Assembly (NCBI GenBank): GCA_937892955.1
Contig: CALBKH010000012.1
Span: 1-64,000 of the forward strand
Length of the DNA: 64,000 nt
Direction: 5' to 3'
Source of the DNA: an uncultured Alphaproteobacteria bacterium
GTDB taxonomy: Bacteria > Pseudomonadota > Alphaproteobacteria > Rhizobiales > Ancalomicrobiaceae
Shown here: one piece after another, positions 34,455 through 43,527 of the stretch
How the letters are laid out: each line of letters starts with the position of its first letter
Position numbering within the stretch: position 1 is the stretch's first letter
Position numbers and translations under genes: made by a program
Notes under the pieces: generated by a model
What the model was told of the DNA's origin: nothing
Database searches by the model: none
Seen by the model: the letters and a program-made list of their open reading frames with translations, nothing else

Positions 34455-35611
34455 CACACCCCCGCCGCCGCATAGAACATGGCGAAGATGCCGTCGACGA
34501 CGATCACCATGAAGATCGACTTCACCACCGACTGGGTCGTCTGGGTGCCGAGGGATTCGGCGCTGCCCTTGACCGCCAACCCCTCGACCGAGGCGACGAG
34601 GCCGATGATCAGCGCCATGAACGGCGCCTTGGCGATACCCACCCAGAAGGTGCGCATCTCGATCGCCTCCTTGAGCCGCATCAGGAAGGTCTCCGTCGGG
34701 ATGCCGCCGTAGGTGTTGCAGACGATCGCCGCGCCGAACAGCGCCGCCAGATCGGAGAGAAACGTGAGGATCGGCAGCGCCAGCATCAGGGCGAGGAGCC
34801 GCGGCACCACCAGCACCTCGACCGGATCGAGACCGATCACCTTCAGCGCGTCGACCTCCTCGCGCATCTTCATCGAGCCGAGTTCGGCGGTGAAGGACGA
34901 CCCCGACCGTCCGGCGACCATGATGGCGGTGAGCAGCACCGCGATCTCGCGCAAGGTCAGCACGCCGACCATGTCGACGACATAGAGATCGGCGCCGAAA
35001 CGGCGGAAATAGAACGCCCCCTGCTGGGCGATGATGGCGCCGATGAGGAAACTCATCAGCGTGATGATCGGCGCCGCGTTGAGCGCGGTCCGCTCGAGTT
35101 GGTGGACGAAGGGCACGAAGCGGATGCGGCTCGGATGCAGGGTCGTCTGAACGACGACCACCGCCACACCGCCGAGCAACGTCAGGATCGCCTTCGCCTC
35201 GTCGAGGAAACCCACCCCGAGTTCGCCGAGCCGCTCGAGCCACCGCCGGATCGTCGTCGGCTTCGCCGCCGGCGCGGGTGGCGGCAGGTCGGCGTCCGCA
35301 ACCTCCGCGAACAACACCCGCCGGGTCTCGTCGAGACCGACGATGCGACGCTCGGCCTCCGGGACCGCAGCGATCATCCGATCGACCAGCAGCGCGCCGG
35401 CGGTGTCGACATGGCCGGCACCGGCGAGATCGATCTCGATCGGGCCGCGGGGACGCGTGCCGAGGACCTCGCGGACCCGCGCCTCGACCTCACCGACGGT
35501 GCGGATGGTCCAGTCGCCGCCGATCACGAGACGCGTCGCCGCCGGGCCGGCTTCGACGACGAGCGTCGGCCGTACCGCAGACCCGCGAACGATCGCCTCC
35601 TCGAACCCCAT
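34454..35611 (-). CDS. mlaE: lipid transport permease MlaE with N-terminal STAS domain
   Basis: The 385-residue protein fuses an N-terminal STAS domain (about 1-110, MlaB-like, with AGHVDTAGALLVDRM) to an MlaE permease. The permease part has GRSGSSFTAELGSMKMREEV, DALKVIGLDPVEVLVVPR and five or six membrane segments. In E. coli the STAS protein MlaB is separate; fusion is a known variant in alphaproteobacteria. It is first in the operon, preceded by GGGAG, and is divergent from dgcN. The system probably maintains outer-membrane lipid asymmetry. Confidence 0.92.
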   Translation of the reverse strand: MGFEEAIVRGSAVRPTLVVEAGPAATRLVIGGDWTIRTVGEVEARVREVLGTRPRGPIEIDLAGAGHVDTAGALLVDRMIAAVPEAERRIVGLDETRRVLFAEVADADLPPPAPAAKPTTIRRWLERLGELGVGFLDEAKAILTLLGGVAVVVVQTTLHPSRIRFVPFVHQLERTALNAAPIITLMSFLIGAIIAQQGAFYFRRFGADLYVVDMVGVLTLREIAVLLTAIMVAGRSGSSFTAELGSMKMREEVDALKVIGLDPVEVLVVPRLLALMLALPILTFLSDLAALFGAAIVCNTYGGIPTETFLMRLKEAIEMRTFWVGIAKAPFMALIIGLVASVEGLAVKGSAESLGTQTTQSVVKSIFMVIVVDGIFAMFYAAAGV

Positions 35612-35872
35612 GGCATCTCCCGATCACCCGAGACCGAACCGGCGAACGACGCCGTCGGGTCCGCGAGGTGTGGTCGGCGGTGCGGTCGGCTGCGTGTTCG
35701 GCGCATGCCCGACCGGCGTTCGACACGCCTTGGCGGTCGCCGCGCCGACACGTATGAATCGTGCGGTCGAGTGTGCCGTCGCTGCGCGTCGGCCACAAGC
35801 ATCCCTCGTGCTTTCGCGCGTTCGTGTGGCGGTACGACGACAGATCACTCGCGTTGCCACCGGAGGCCGCCC

Positions 35873-36895
35873 ATGGAGATCGCCCGCCCCTATCTCTTGT
35901 TCCTCGGCGACGTGCCCGATCAGTTGGCGGCGAAGACCGCGCTCGGCATCGTCGACTGGCGACCCGAGTGGTGTCTCGGCCAACACCGCCTGACCGGCTG
36001 CAGGGCCGATGCCCGCCGCCCCGATATGAGCATCGCCGAAGCGGCTACCGCCGGGGTGAAGACCATGATCGTCGGCGTCGCCAACGCCGGCGGCGTGCTG
36101 CCCGACCACTGGATCGCCTCGATCGTCGAAGCCCTCGACGCCGGCATGGACATCGCTACCGGCCTCCACGTCCGCCTCGCCTCGATCCCCGAGATCGCCG
36201 AGGCCGCCCACCGCAACGGCCGCAAGCTGCACGACGTGCGCTTCACCCACGAGCGTTTCGCCACCGGCAAGGGCACCAAGCGGCCCGGCCTGCGGCTCCT
36301 CACCGTCGGCACCGACTGTTCCGTCGGCAAGAAGTACACCGCCCTCGCCCTCGAGAAGGAGATGTGCGCCCGCGGCCTAGACGCCGACTTCCGCGCCACC
36401 GGCCAGACCGGCGTCTTCATCTCCGGTCGCGGCGCGGCGATCGACGCGGTCGTCGCCGACTTCATCTCCGGCGCCGTCGAATGGTTGTCGCCGGCCGCCG
36501 AACCGGCCCATTGGGACGTCGTCGAAGGCCAGGGCTCGCTCTTCCATCCCTCCTTCGCCGGCGTGTCGCTCGGCCTCCTCCACGGCGCTCAGCCCGACGC
36601 CTTCGTCGTCTGCCACGAGCCGACCCGCACCACCATGCGCGGCGTCCGACATGCGCTGCCGACCATCCGCGACGTCATCGAGATGACCGTCGCCTGCGGC
36701 CGCCTCACCAATCCGGCGATCCGCCCGATCGGCATCTCGATCAACACCGAACATCTCGACGAAGCCGAGGCGCGGCGCGTCTGCGAGGAGGCGGAAGCCT
36801 TCCACGACCTGCCCGCCTCCGACCCGGTCCGCTTCGGCGTCGCCTCGATCGTCGATCGTCTCGTCGCGCTCTTCCCTGCCGGAGGGGCGAAATGA
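35873..36895 (+). CDS. dgcN: D-glutamate N-acetyltransferase DgcN (DUF1611)
   Basis: The 340-residue protein matches the DUF1611 family, whose characterised members (DgcN) acetylate D-glutamate. It has a P-loop-like VGTDCSVGKKYTALALEKEM and the conserved WDVVEGQGSLFHPSFAGVSL. The start at 35873 has CGGAGG six bases upstream; a longer upstream frame overlaps the divergent mlaE and was rejected. It overlaps dgcA (ATGA). The pair would convert D-Glu through N-acetyl-D-Glu toward L-Glu, for nutrition or cell-wall recycling. Confidence 0.85.
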   Translation: MEIARPYLLFLGDVPDQLAAKTALGIVDWRPEWCLGQHRLTGCRADARRPDMSIAEAATAGVKTMIVGVANAGGVLPDHWIASIVEALDAGMDIATGLHVRLASIPEIAEAAHRNGRKLHDVRFTHERFATGKGTKRPGLRLLTVGTDCSVGKKYTALALEKEMCARGLDADFRATGQTGVFISGRGAAIDAVVADFISGAVEWLSPAAEPAHWDVVEGQGSLFHPSFAGVSLGLLHGAQPDAFVVCHEPTRTTMRGVRHALPTIRDVIEMTVACGRLTNPAIRPIGISINTEHLDEAEARRVCEEAEAFHDLPASDPVRFGVASIVDRLVALFPAGGAK

Positions 36896-37878
36896 GCCTC
36901 ACCCTCGAGATCGCGGTCGAGAGCTTCCCGATCGCCGGTTCCTTCACCATCTCGCGCGGCTCGCGCACCGAAGCGGTGGTGGTGACCGCCACCCTTTCCG
37001 ATGGACGGGTGACCGGCCGCGGCGAATGCGTGCCCTACGCCCGCTACGGCGAGACCGTCGACGGTGTCGTCGTCGCCATCCGCACGGTCGAGCCGCATCT
37101 CGCCGAACCCGGTTTCGACCGCGCCCGCCTCGCCGAAGTGATGCCGGCCGGCGCCGCCCGCAACGCCCTCGACTGCGCCCTGTGGGACCTCGAGGCGAAA
37201 CGCGCCGGCGTGCCCGTCGCCGAGCGCCTCGGCCTCGCCGCCACGACGCCGCTCGTCACTGCCTACACCCTGTCGCTGGGAACGCCGGAGAGCATGGGCG
37301 ATGCGGCGAAGGCCGCCGCCGCCCGCCCGCTCCTCAAGGTCAAGCTCGGCGGCGACGGCGACCCCGACCGCATCGCCGCGGTGCGCGCCGGTGCCCCGCA
37401 AGCACGCCTGATCGTCGATGCCAACGAGGCGTGGCGCACGGCGAACCTCGCCGCCAATCTCGCGGCCTGCGAGGCGGCCGGTGTCGAGCTGATCGAACAA
37501 CCCCTGCCCGCCGGCGACGACGACGCGCTGCGCGGGCTCACGACGCCGATCGCGCTCTGCGCCGACGAGAGCCTGCACACCGTCGCCGACCTCGCGTCGC
37601 TGCGCGACCGCTACTCGGCGATCAACATCAAGCTCGACAAGGCCGGCGGCCTCACCGAGGCCCTGGTGATCGCGGCGGAAGCGAAGCGGCTCGGCCACCG
37701 CATCATGATCGGCTGTATGGTCGGCACCTCGCTCGCCATGGCGCCGGCGGCGATCCTCGCCCGCATCGCCGACTTCGTCGACCTCGACGGCCCCCTGTTG
37801 CTCGCCCGCGACCGCGTCCCCGGCCTGCGTTACGAGGGCTCGCTCATGTACCCGCCCGAACCGGCGCTGTGGGGCTGA
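36892..37878 (+). CDS. dgcA: N-acetyl-D-glutamate racemase DgcA (enolase superfamily)
   Basis: The 328-residue protein has the muconate-lactonising/dipeptide-epimerase fold. Catalytic Lys residues are in LKVKLGG and NIKLDKAGG, and metal ligands are in IVDANEAW, IEQPLP and CADESLH. On sequence alone it could be an L-Ala-D/L-Glu epimerase. Its ATGA overlap with a DUF1611 gene makes the N-acetyl-D-Glu racemase role of the DgcN-DgcA pathway the better call. GGAGGGG precedes the ATG. Confidence 0.8.
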   Translation: MSLTLEIAVESFPIAGSFTISRGSRTEAVVVTATLSDGRVTGRGECVPYARYGETVDGVVVAIRTVEPHLAEPGFDRARLAEVMPAGAARNALDCALWDLEAKRAGVPVAERLGLAATTPLVTAYTLSLGTPESMGDAAKAAAARPLLKVKLGGDGDPDRIAAVRAGAPQARLIVDANEAWRTANLAANLAACEAAGVELIEQPLPAGDDDALRGLTTPIALCADESLHTVADLASLRDRYSAINIKLDKAGGLTEALVIAAEAKRLGHRIMIGCMVGTSLAMAPAAILARIADFVDLDGPLLLARDRVPGLRYEGSLMYPPEPALWG

Positions 37879-37954
37879 CGAAGCGACGCGAAGTGCCGGC
37901 GCCGAGGGCCGTCACGCCTTCGAGGCGCCACGACCGCGGGCGCCGGACGGTGCT

Positions 37955-39115
37955 TCACGCGACCTGCCGCTTCGCCCCGAGCGCGGCGAAGAGCACCATC
38001 GTGCCGAGCCCCGCCACCACCGCCATGCCGAGGAAACCGGCCCCGCCGAAGCGGGCGTAGAGCATGCCCGAGGCGAGCGTCGACGTCGCCATGGTGATGC
38101 CGGAGAAGGTCACGGTGAGCCCCTGCACCGTCGCCGCCCGCCCTTCGCCCACCGCATGGGTGACGACGTGCATGGTGCCGAGATGGGTGGCGGCGAAGCT
38201 GGTGGCGTGGGAGAGTTGCAGCGCCACCCAGGCGACGGCACCGTCGCCGACGAAAGGGAAGAGACACCACCTGAGCACCGCGCCGACCCCGCCGACGAGG
38301 AGCAGTCCGCGCGCTCCGAAAGCGTTGGTCGCCCGATCCGCGTAGGCGAAGAGGATCACTTCGCCGATCACCGACACCGCCCACAGCGCCCCGACCTCGC
38401 CGCCCGAAAAGCCGATCGACGTCCAGTAGAGACTGGCGAAGCCGTAGAGCATGGCGTGGCTCGACTGCACCAGCGCCACGCCGGCGAGGACGGTCATCAG
38501 CCAGCGGTCACGCATCACCGTGCGCAGTCCGTCGACGAGCGAGGGCCGCGGCGCGTCGTGCACGGGAGCGCTCTCGCGCGGCGCGAACGGCGTCGCCACG
38601 AATTGCAGGACGAATCCGGCGAGAAGCAGCGGATAGACGATGGCGCCGCCGAACTCGCCGACCAGCCGTCCCGCCACCAGATTGGCGACGACGAAGGTGA
38701 CCGACCCCCACAGCCGCATCCGACCGTAGACCGCCTCGCCCCGCCGCGCCGCGGATGTGGCCAACGAATCCGTCACCGGCAGCATGCCGTTCCAGAACAG
38801 CGCCATGGCGACGGTGGTCGCCAGAAGCGCCGCGAACCCGTCCGCCGGACCGAGCGTGAGACAGCCGGCGAGCGCCAGCCCGGCATAGGCCATCAGCACC
38901 CGACGGCGATCGCCGACCCGGTCGGCCAGGGCGCCGAGGAAAGAGACGGTGGTCACGCGCAGAATCATCGGCGCCGCGACGACCACCGCGATCTCCGTCT
39001 CGTTCAGCCCGCGATGCGCCAGCAGGACGGGGAAGAAGGGTAATTGCACACCGAGCGTCACGAACGACGATGCGAACAACGCCGATATTCGCGTTCCCGT
39101 GGAGAAGATCGTCAT
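37955..39115 (-). CDS. MFS transporter, MFS_1-like (HcaT type)
   Basis: The 386-residue protein has about twelve membrane helices and MFS motifs (GALADRVGDRRRVLM between helices 2 and 3). RMRLWGSVTFVVANLVAGRL and the late IGEVILFAYADRA resemble the 3-phenylpropionate/nucleoside-symporter subgroup. Substrate unknown. It is convergent with dgcA and divergent from cheZ, so no clear partner gene exists. Confidence 0.8.
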   Translation of the reverse strand: MTIFSTGTRISALFASSFVTLGVQLPFFPVLLAHRGLNETEIAVVVAAPMILRVTTVSFLGALADRVGDRRRVLMAYAGLALAGCLTLGPADGFAALLATTVAMALFWNGMLPVTDSLATSAARRGEAVYGRMRLWGSVTFVVANLVAGRLVGEFGGAIVYPLLLAGFVLQFVATPFAPRESAPVHDAPRPSLVDGLRTVMRDRWLMTVLAGVALVQSSHAMLYGFASLYWTSIGFSGGEVGALWAVSVIGEVILFAYADRATNAFGARGLLLVGGVGAVLRWCLFPFVGDGAVAWVALQLSHATSFAATHLGTMHVVTHAVGEGRAATVQGLTVTFSGITMATSTLASGMLYARFGGAGFLGMAVVAGLGTMVLFAALGAKRQVA

Positions 39116-39205
39116 CTCGATTGCTCGGTTTTTTACGAACTCATAAACTTTCGCCTGGAGATTCGGTCTCTATAACATCGCGGTCGTGCTTCGGCGCGGC
39201 ACATC

Positions 39206-40540
39206 GTGAGCAACAGTCCTGCACGCATCACACGAGCCCGACCGATGACGACCGACACGCAGGTGACGCCCCTCGCCATCGAAGACTACGAAGCCATCGA
39301 ATCCGCGGTGATGGAGACGTCGCGCGGTCGCTGGTTCTTGGCCGAATACGCCCGCCGCAACCGCAACGCCGACACCGACGCCATCCTGACGACCCTCGAT
39401 CGCATGGAACGCACCATGCGCCGCGATCGGGCCGCCCCGGACATCGACCGCATCCGCCTCGACCTCGCCGACATGGCGGAGGCGATCTCCCGCACCAAGC
39501 AGGAGATCGCGCAGATGAAGCTCGACATCGAGCACGGCGGCCGCTTCGCCGACGCCTCGCACGAACTCGACGCCATCGTCTCCCAGACCGAGACCGCCAC
39601 CAACGAGATCCTGCGCGCCGCCGAGCACGTCCAGGAGGTCGCCTGGACGCTGCGCGAAGCCGGCAGCCCCGACGAGCTCTGCGACAAGCTCGACACCGAA
39701 GCGACCGAGATCTACACCGCCTGTTCCTTCCAGGACCTGACCGGCCAGCGCACCCGCAAGGTGGTGACGGTGCTGCGCTACCTGGAGAGCCGCATCAACG
39801 CGATGATGTCGATCTGGGGTCTCGAGGAGGTCGACGACCTGCCGGTCGCCGCCCCCGATTTCGCGTCGGGCCCCGCCGACGGCCGTCCCGACGCCCATCT
39901 CCTCAACGGACCGCAGCTCCACGGCCGCGGCGTCGACCAGGGGGCCGTCGACGACCTGATGTGGAGCGAAGCCGATCTCGCCGTCGCCGAACAGGTGATG
40001 TCGGACGAGCCACCCTTCTTCGCCGCGATCGACGAATCGGCGCCCGCCGAGGCCGAGGTGCCGGTCTCCGACACGGACGAGCCGCCGGTCTTCGCCGGCC
40101 ACGAGCCTGCCGTCTTCGCCGCCGCCGAACCGCCGGTCTTCGCCACCGACGAGCCGGCGCCCGCCGAGACCGACGCCGAGGCCGAGATCGCCGCGATCGA
40201 AGCGGACGTCTTCGCTCCGGCCGTGGAACCCGCCGCCGCCCCGCCACGCGCCACGGGCGAGATCGATCTCTCCGGCGCCGACGTCTTCTCCAGCGAGGCG
40301 ACCGACCGCCTCGCCGCCTCGGTGCGCGAGCGCCGCGAGATCGTCGAGGACGAGGACGAGAGCGTCGAGGCGGCCGATCCCACCCCGGTGACCGTCGCCG
40401 TCGGCAACACCCTGCGCACCGTCGTGGTCGAAGCCGCGGCGCAGCCGGCCGCGGACGCCGCTCCGGCCCTTGCGGTGGTCGAGGTCGAGGACCCGATCGC
40501 CGAATTGTCGCCGCGAGCCCGCCTCGTCACCTTCGGCTGA
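39206..40540 (+). CDS. cheZ: CheZ-like protein phosphatase
   Basis: The frame encodes up to 444 residues. The N-terminal 210 residues form a helical CheZ domain with the active-site motif CSFQDLTGQRTRKVV. The C-terminal half is acidic, disordered and contains repeated EPPVFA-type units. The end (SPRARLVTFG) could be a short CheY-binding tail as in other CheZ proteins; that is inference. It would dephosphorylate CheY-P. No che gene is adjacent. The start is unsure: GTG at 39206 or ATG at 39245, neither with a clear ribosome site. Confidence 0.8.
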   Translation: MSNSPARITRARPMTTDTQVTPLAIEDYEAIESAVMETSRGRWFLAEYARRNRNADTDAILTTLDRMERTMRRDRAAPDIDRIRLDLADMAEAISRTKQEIAQMKLDIEHGGRFADASHELDAIVSQTETATNEILRAAEHVQEVAWTLREAGSPDELCDKLDTEATEIYTACSFQDLTGQRTRKVVTVLRYLESRINAMMSIWGLEEVDDLPVAAPDFASGPADGRPDAHLLNGPQLHGRGVDQGAVDDLMWSEADLAVAEQVMSDEPPFFAAIDESAPAEAEVPVSDTDEPPVFAGHEPAVFAAAEPPVFATDEPAPAETDAEAEIAAIEADVFAPAVEPAAAPPRATGEIDLSGADVFSSEATDRLAASVRERREIVEDEDESVEAADPTPVTVAVGNTLRTVVVEAAAQPAADAAPALAVVEVEDPIAELSPRARLVTFG

Positions 40541-40568
40541 TCGGCGTCTCCGTCGTCGCGGCGCCGCC

Positions 40569-41549
40569 TCAGCGCGTCAGCGCCTCGATCAACAGCGCCG
40601 GATCGGCGTTGCCGCCCGACAGCACCACCACCACGGTCTTGCCGGCGACGTCGACGCGGCCCTTCATGAGCGCTGCGAGGGCGACGGCGCCGCCCGGCTC
40701 CAGCACCAGCTTCAGCTCTTTGGCCGCGAAGGCCATCGCCTCCAGCGCCTCGTCGTCGGCGGCCGCAACCGCGGTCGTGCCGCGCGCCTGGTTGATCGCG
40801 AAGCCGATCTCGCCGGGGGTCGGCGTCAACAGCGCGTCGCAGATCGACCCCGACGTCTTCGGGTTGGAGACCCGTTCGCCGGCGGCGAGCGAGCGCGCCT
40901 GATCGTCGAAACCGACCGGCTCGACCATCACCACCCGCGCCTGCTGCGCCCCCCCCTCGAGCCCGAGCGCGATCCCCGAGGCGAGCCCACCGCCGCTCGC
41001 CGGCGTCATCACCAGATCCGGCGTCAGGCCGAGCCGGGCCAGATCCTCGACGATCTCGAGCCCGATGGTGCCTTGGCCCGCGATGACCCGGGCGTCGTCG
41101 TACGGGTGGACGAGATCGCCACCGGTCTTCGCCGCGAGATCGATCGTCAGTGCCTCGCGGTCCTGGGTCGCCCGATCGTAGGTGACGACGGCCGCGCCGG
41201 AGCGTTTCGTCCGGGCGATCTTCAGCACCGGCGCATCGGCGGGCATCAGGATGGTGGCGTCGACGCCGAAGAGCCGCGCCGCTTCGGCGACGCCCTGCGC
41301 GTGATTGCCGGAGGAACAGGCGACCACTCCCTTGGGCCGGTCGGCCTCGGGGATCTGCGCGATGGCATTATAGGCGCCGCGGAACTTGAACGAGCCGGTG
41401 CGCTGCAGGCATTCCGGCTTGAGGAACACCCGCGCCCCGACCAACGCGTCGAGTACGGCGGAGATGAGGAGCGGCGTACGCACCGCCACGCCCTTCAGGC
41501 GTTCGGCGGCGGCGGCGACATCGGCATGGGTCGGCGGCGTTCTCGGCAT
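40569..41549 (-). CDS. threonine/serine dehydratase (PLP-dependent)
   Basis: The 326-residue enzyme is a fold-type II PLP protein. The Schiff-base Lys is in RTGSFKFRGAYN, with SSGNHAQGVAEAARL and the phosphate-binding loop ASGGGLASGIA. It deaminates threonine to 2-oxobutanoate or serine to pyruvate. It lacks the C-terminal ACT-like regulatory domain of long IlvA forms, so it is a catabolic or short biosynthetic type. The start at 41549 begins at the domain; the open frame continuing upstream is not conserved. It is convergent with cheZ. Confidence 0.88.
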   Translation of the reverse strand: MPRTPPTHADVAAAAERLKGVAVRTPLLISAVLDALVGARVFLKPECLQRTGSFKFRGAYNAIAQIPEADRPKGVVACSSGNHAQGVAEAARLFGVDATILMPADAPVLKIARTKRSGAAVVTYDRATQDREALTIDLAAKTGGDLVHPYDDARVIAGQGTIGLEIVEDLARLGLTPDLVMTPASGGGLASGIALGLEGGAQQARVVMVEPVGFDDQARSLAAGERVSNPKTSGSICDALLTPTPGEIGFAINQARGTTAVAAADDEALEAMAFAAKELKLVLEPGGAVALAALMKGRVDVAGKTVVVVLSGGNADPALLIEALTR

Positions 41550-41644
41550 CTCTGGGGTCCCCTCCCGTGATGCCAAAAGGGGTAGCTCGCCATCCGCGAC
41601 CGGACAAGCGCCGTCGCGGCGCATCGGCCCTGCGTCCGCGCCGC

Positions 41645-42172
41645 TCAGTCGAACTCGCGCGCCGCCCAGGCGGCATAGACGCGGCACAGCGCGTCGAGCC
41701 GGCGATCCTCGTTGTCGGGCACGCGCCAGTCGCCGGACGACGCGGCGTCGGTCGAAGAGAAATGGCGGCGGCGATCGATCGCCGTACCCTTCGACGACAG
41801 GAGCACCAGAGTGCCGACCATTGTGTCGTCGTTCTCGCCGCCGGAGCGATCGAAGACCCCGTGGCTGGCGCCGCCGACATAGGAGGCGAGGCGGACCTCC
41901 GAAACCTCGATCACCAGCACCGGCGCCGAGGCGTCGCCCGGCGCCAGCCGTCCGGCGAAGGCGGCGGCGACGGCGATGCGCAGCCGATCGCCGACCTTGG
42001 CGGCGTAGTTGGAGACACCCTTGGCGGCGAACGGACCGGTATCGACCCGCACCTCGCGGAAGCGGGGGACCCGCGGCGCCGGCCCCGCCGTCTCGGCGAC
42101 GCAAGCCCCGAGCGGCAGCCCGACCAGCGACGCGAGGACGGCACGGCGCGAGATGCGCATGGAACGGCTCAT
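41645..42172 (-). CDS. putative lipoprotein of unknown function
   Basis: The 175-residue product begins MSRSMRISRRAVLASLVGLP and has a lipobox-like LGAC; the RISRRAVL segment also looks slightly Tat-like. The mature part includes RVDTGPFAAKGVSNYAAKVG and RLASYVGGASHGVFDRSGGE. GAGGAG precedes the chosen ATG. The next gene upstream is the FTR1 permease on the same strand (66 bp), so the two may be co-transcribed. No function recognised. Confidence 0.65.
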   Translation of the reverse strand: MSRSMRISRRAVLASLVGLPLGACVAETAGPAPRVPRFREVRVDTGPFAAKGVSNYAAKVGDRLRIAVAAAFAGRLAPGDASAPVLVIEVSEVRLASYVGGASHGVFDRSGGENDDTMVGTLVLLSSKGTAIDRRRHFSSTDAASSGDWRVPDNEDRRLDALCRVYAAWAAREFD

Positions 42173-42238
42173 GGCGGTGCTCCTCGAAGATGCGGCGCGA
42201 CGGGCATAGCACCGCCGCCCGTCGCCGTCCATCACCGC

Positions 42239-43084
42239 TCAGGCCATCCTCGGTCGCGCGAAGCGCACCGGACCGTGCAGCAGCCCGAGGACGAGAAGCC
42301 AATAGAGGGCGTAGCCGATCACCTCGACGATGTCGGGCCGTGCCCGGTATCCGGTGAGCGCCGAGAACAGGCCGCCGACGGCGCCCCCGTCGGAGAGGAC
42401 CGCCGACGTGTTCCATGCGCGGCCGAGCGACGGCAGCCAGCCGAGATCGATCAACCCGCCGATGCCGGAGATGGTGAGCCCCGCCGCGAGGAACAGCAGC
42501 ATCACCTCGGTGACGCGGAAGAACAGCCACCACGACAGGATGCGGCCGCCGAGTTGCAGCACCATGTAGCTGGCGACCGCCGCGGCGAAGCCGACCAGCG
42601 CCGCCAGGATCGGCCCCCAGGCGGTCGACATGGTGACGCCGGCGAGCGATCCCCACAGGAACACCACCGTCTCCGAGCCCTCGCGCAGCACCGCGACCAG
42701 CGCCAGCACGTAGATGCTCCACCAACTGCGGCGATCGGCGGCAGCGGAGAGCTCCGTCTCCATGTCGCGTTTCAGCGTCCGCCCGTGCCGGCGCATCCAC
42801 ACCACCATCTGGACGATCAGCGCCGCCGCCGACAGCACGATCACCGTCTGGAACAGGCTGCTCGCCTCCTCCGACAGGGCGCCGTCGAAGACGGTGAGCA
42901 CGACGGCCAACACGATCGCCCCGACGATGCCGCTCGCCACGCCCGCCCACAGGAAACGTCGTCCCGCCGTCCGCTCCACCACGTCGCGCGAGGCGAGCCA
43001 GGCGGAGAGAATGCCGACGACAAGCAACGCCTCGACGCTCTCGCGCCAGACGATGAAGACGATGTTGCCGAGTTGCGCGGACAT
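42239..43084 (-). CDS. FTR1-family high-affinity iron permease
   Basis: The 281-residue membrane protein has seven predicted helices and both family REXXE iron-binding motifs: RESVEALL near the N terminus and REGSETVVF in the middle. FTR1/EfeU permeases import ferric iron after oxidation. No EfeO or EfeB gene is adjacent; a lipoprotein gene follows. A 21-bp inverted repeat lies 43 bp upstream of the start, suggesting metal control. Confidence 0.9.
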   Translation of the reverse strand: MSAQLGNIVFIVWRESVEALLVVGILSAWLASRDVVERTAGRRFLWAGVASGIVGAIVLAVVLTVFDGALSEEASSLFQTVIVLSAAALIVQMVVWMRRHGRTLKRDMETELSAAADRRSWWSIYVLALVAVLREGSETVVFLWGSLAGVTMSTAWGPILAALVGFAAAVASYMVLQLGGRILSWWLFFRVTEVMLLFLAAGLTISGIGGLIDLGWLPSLGRAWNTSAVLSDGGAVGGLFSALTGYRARPDIVEVIGYALYWLLVLGLLHGPVRFARPRMA

Positions 43085-43126
43085 GGTGACCTTCGGACGA
43101 AGAGGAAGCCGAGGTCACGATATAAC

Positions 43127-43147
43127 TGCAAATGCGATCTATTTGCA
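43127..43147. promoter_or_regulatory. candidate Fur/Mur-type operator upstream of FTR1 gene
   Basis: TGCAAAT (43127-43133) and ATTTGCA (43141-43147) make an exact 7-7-7 inverted repeat immediately upstream of the iron permease gene. The layout and core resemble Fur/Mur-family dyads of alphaproteobacteria, as far as I recall them. Position fits repression by metal. Confidence 0.5.
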
Positions 43148-43527
43148 AATATGAGATCGGCAGATCCGGCTCCCGGCCCTCGGGGACCTCCGCATCCTCC
43201 GTCCCGACGGGTCCGAAGCTTCGAAATCGCGTCCTGCGTCGCCTGCACCCCGGACCCTCGTCCCCGGCCGAAGCGAAGCGGAGAGAAAGCGGATCCATCG
43301 ACTGTTCGACGCATGGTGAGGCCGCAGGATCCCTTCCCTCGCGCATCGTGCTCGCCGGGGCTGTCGGCCGAGTTCGCGGCGACGTGGTCGGCGTTTCGCC
43401 CTCCGGTGAATGGGCAGAGGTTCTCTTCGAGACCGGCGCGCGGCGTCGACGGGTGTGCAACGACGGTCGACGCAGCGGCGCGTGCCGCCCGCCACCCCGG
43501 ACGGACGCGGCGGAACGGCGGACGCGA
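43148..43527. other. gene-free stretch between FTR1 promoter and pgi
   Basis: About 380 bp separate the metal-type operator from the 3' end of pgi. Frames crossing it are extensions of shadow frames of neighbouring genes and none has a ribosome site, a recognisable domain or a compact start. No repeat, hairpin terminator or RNA gene was seen. Confidence 0.45.
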
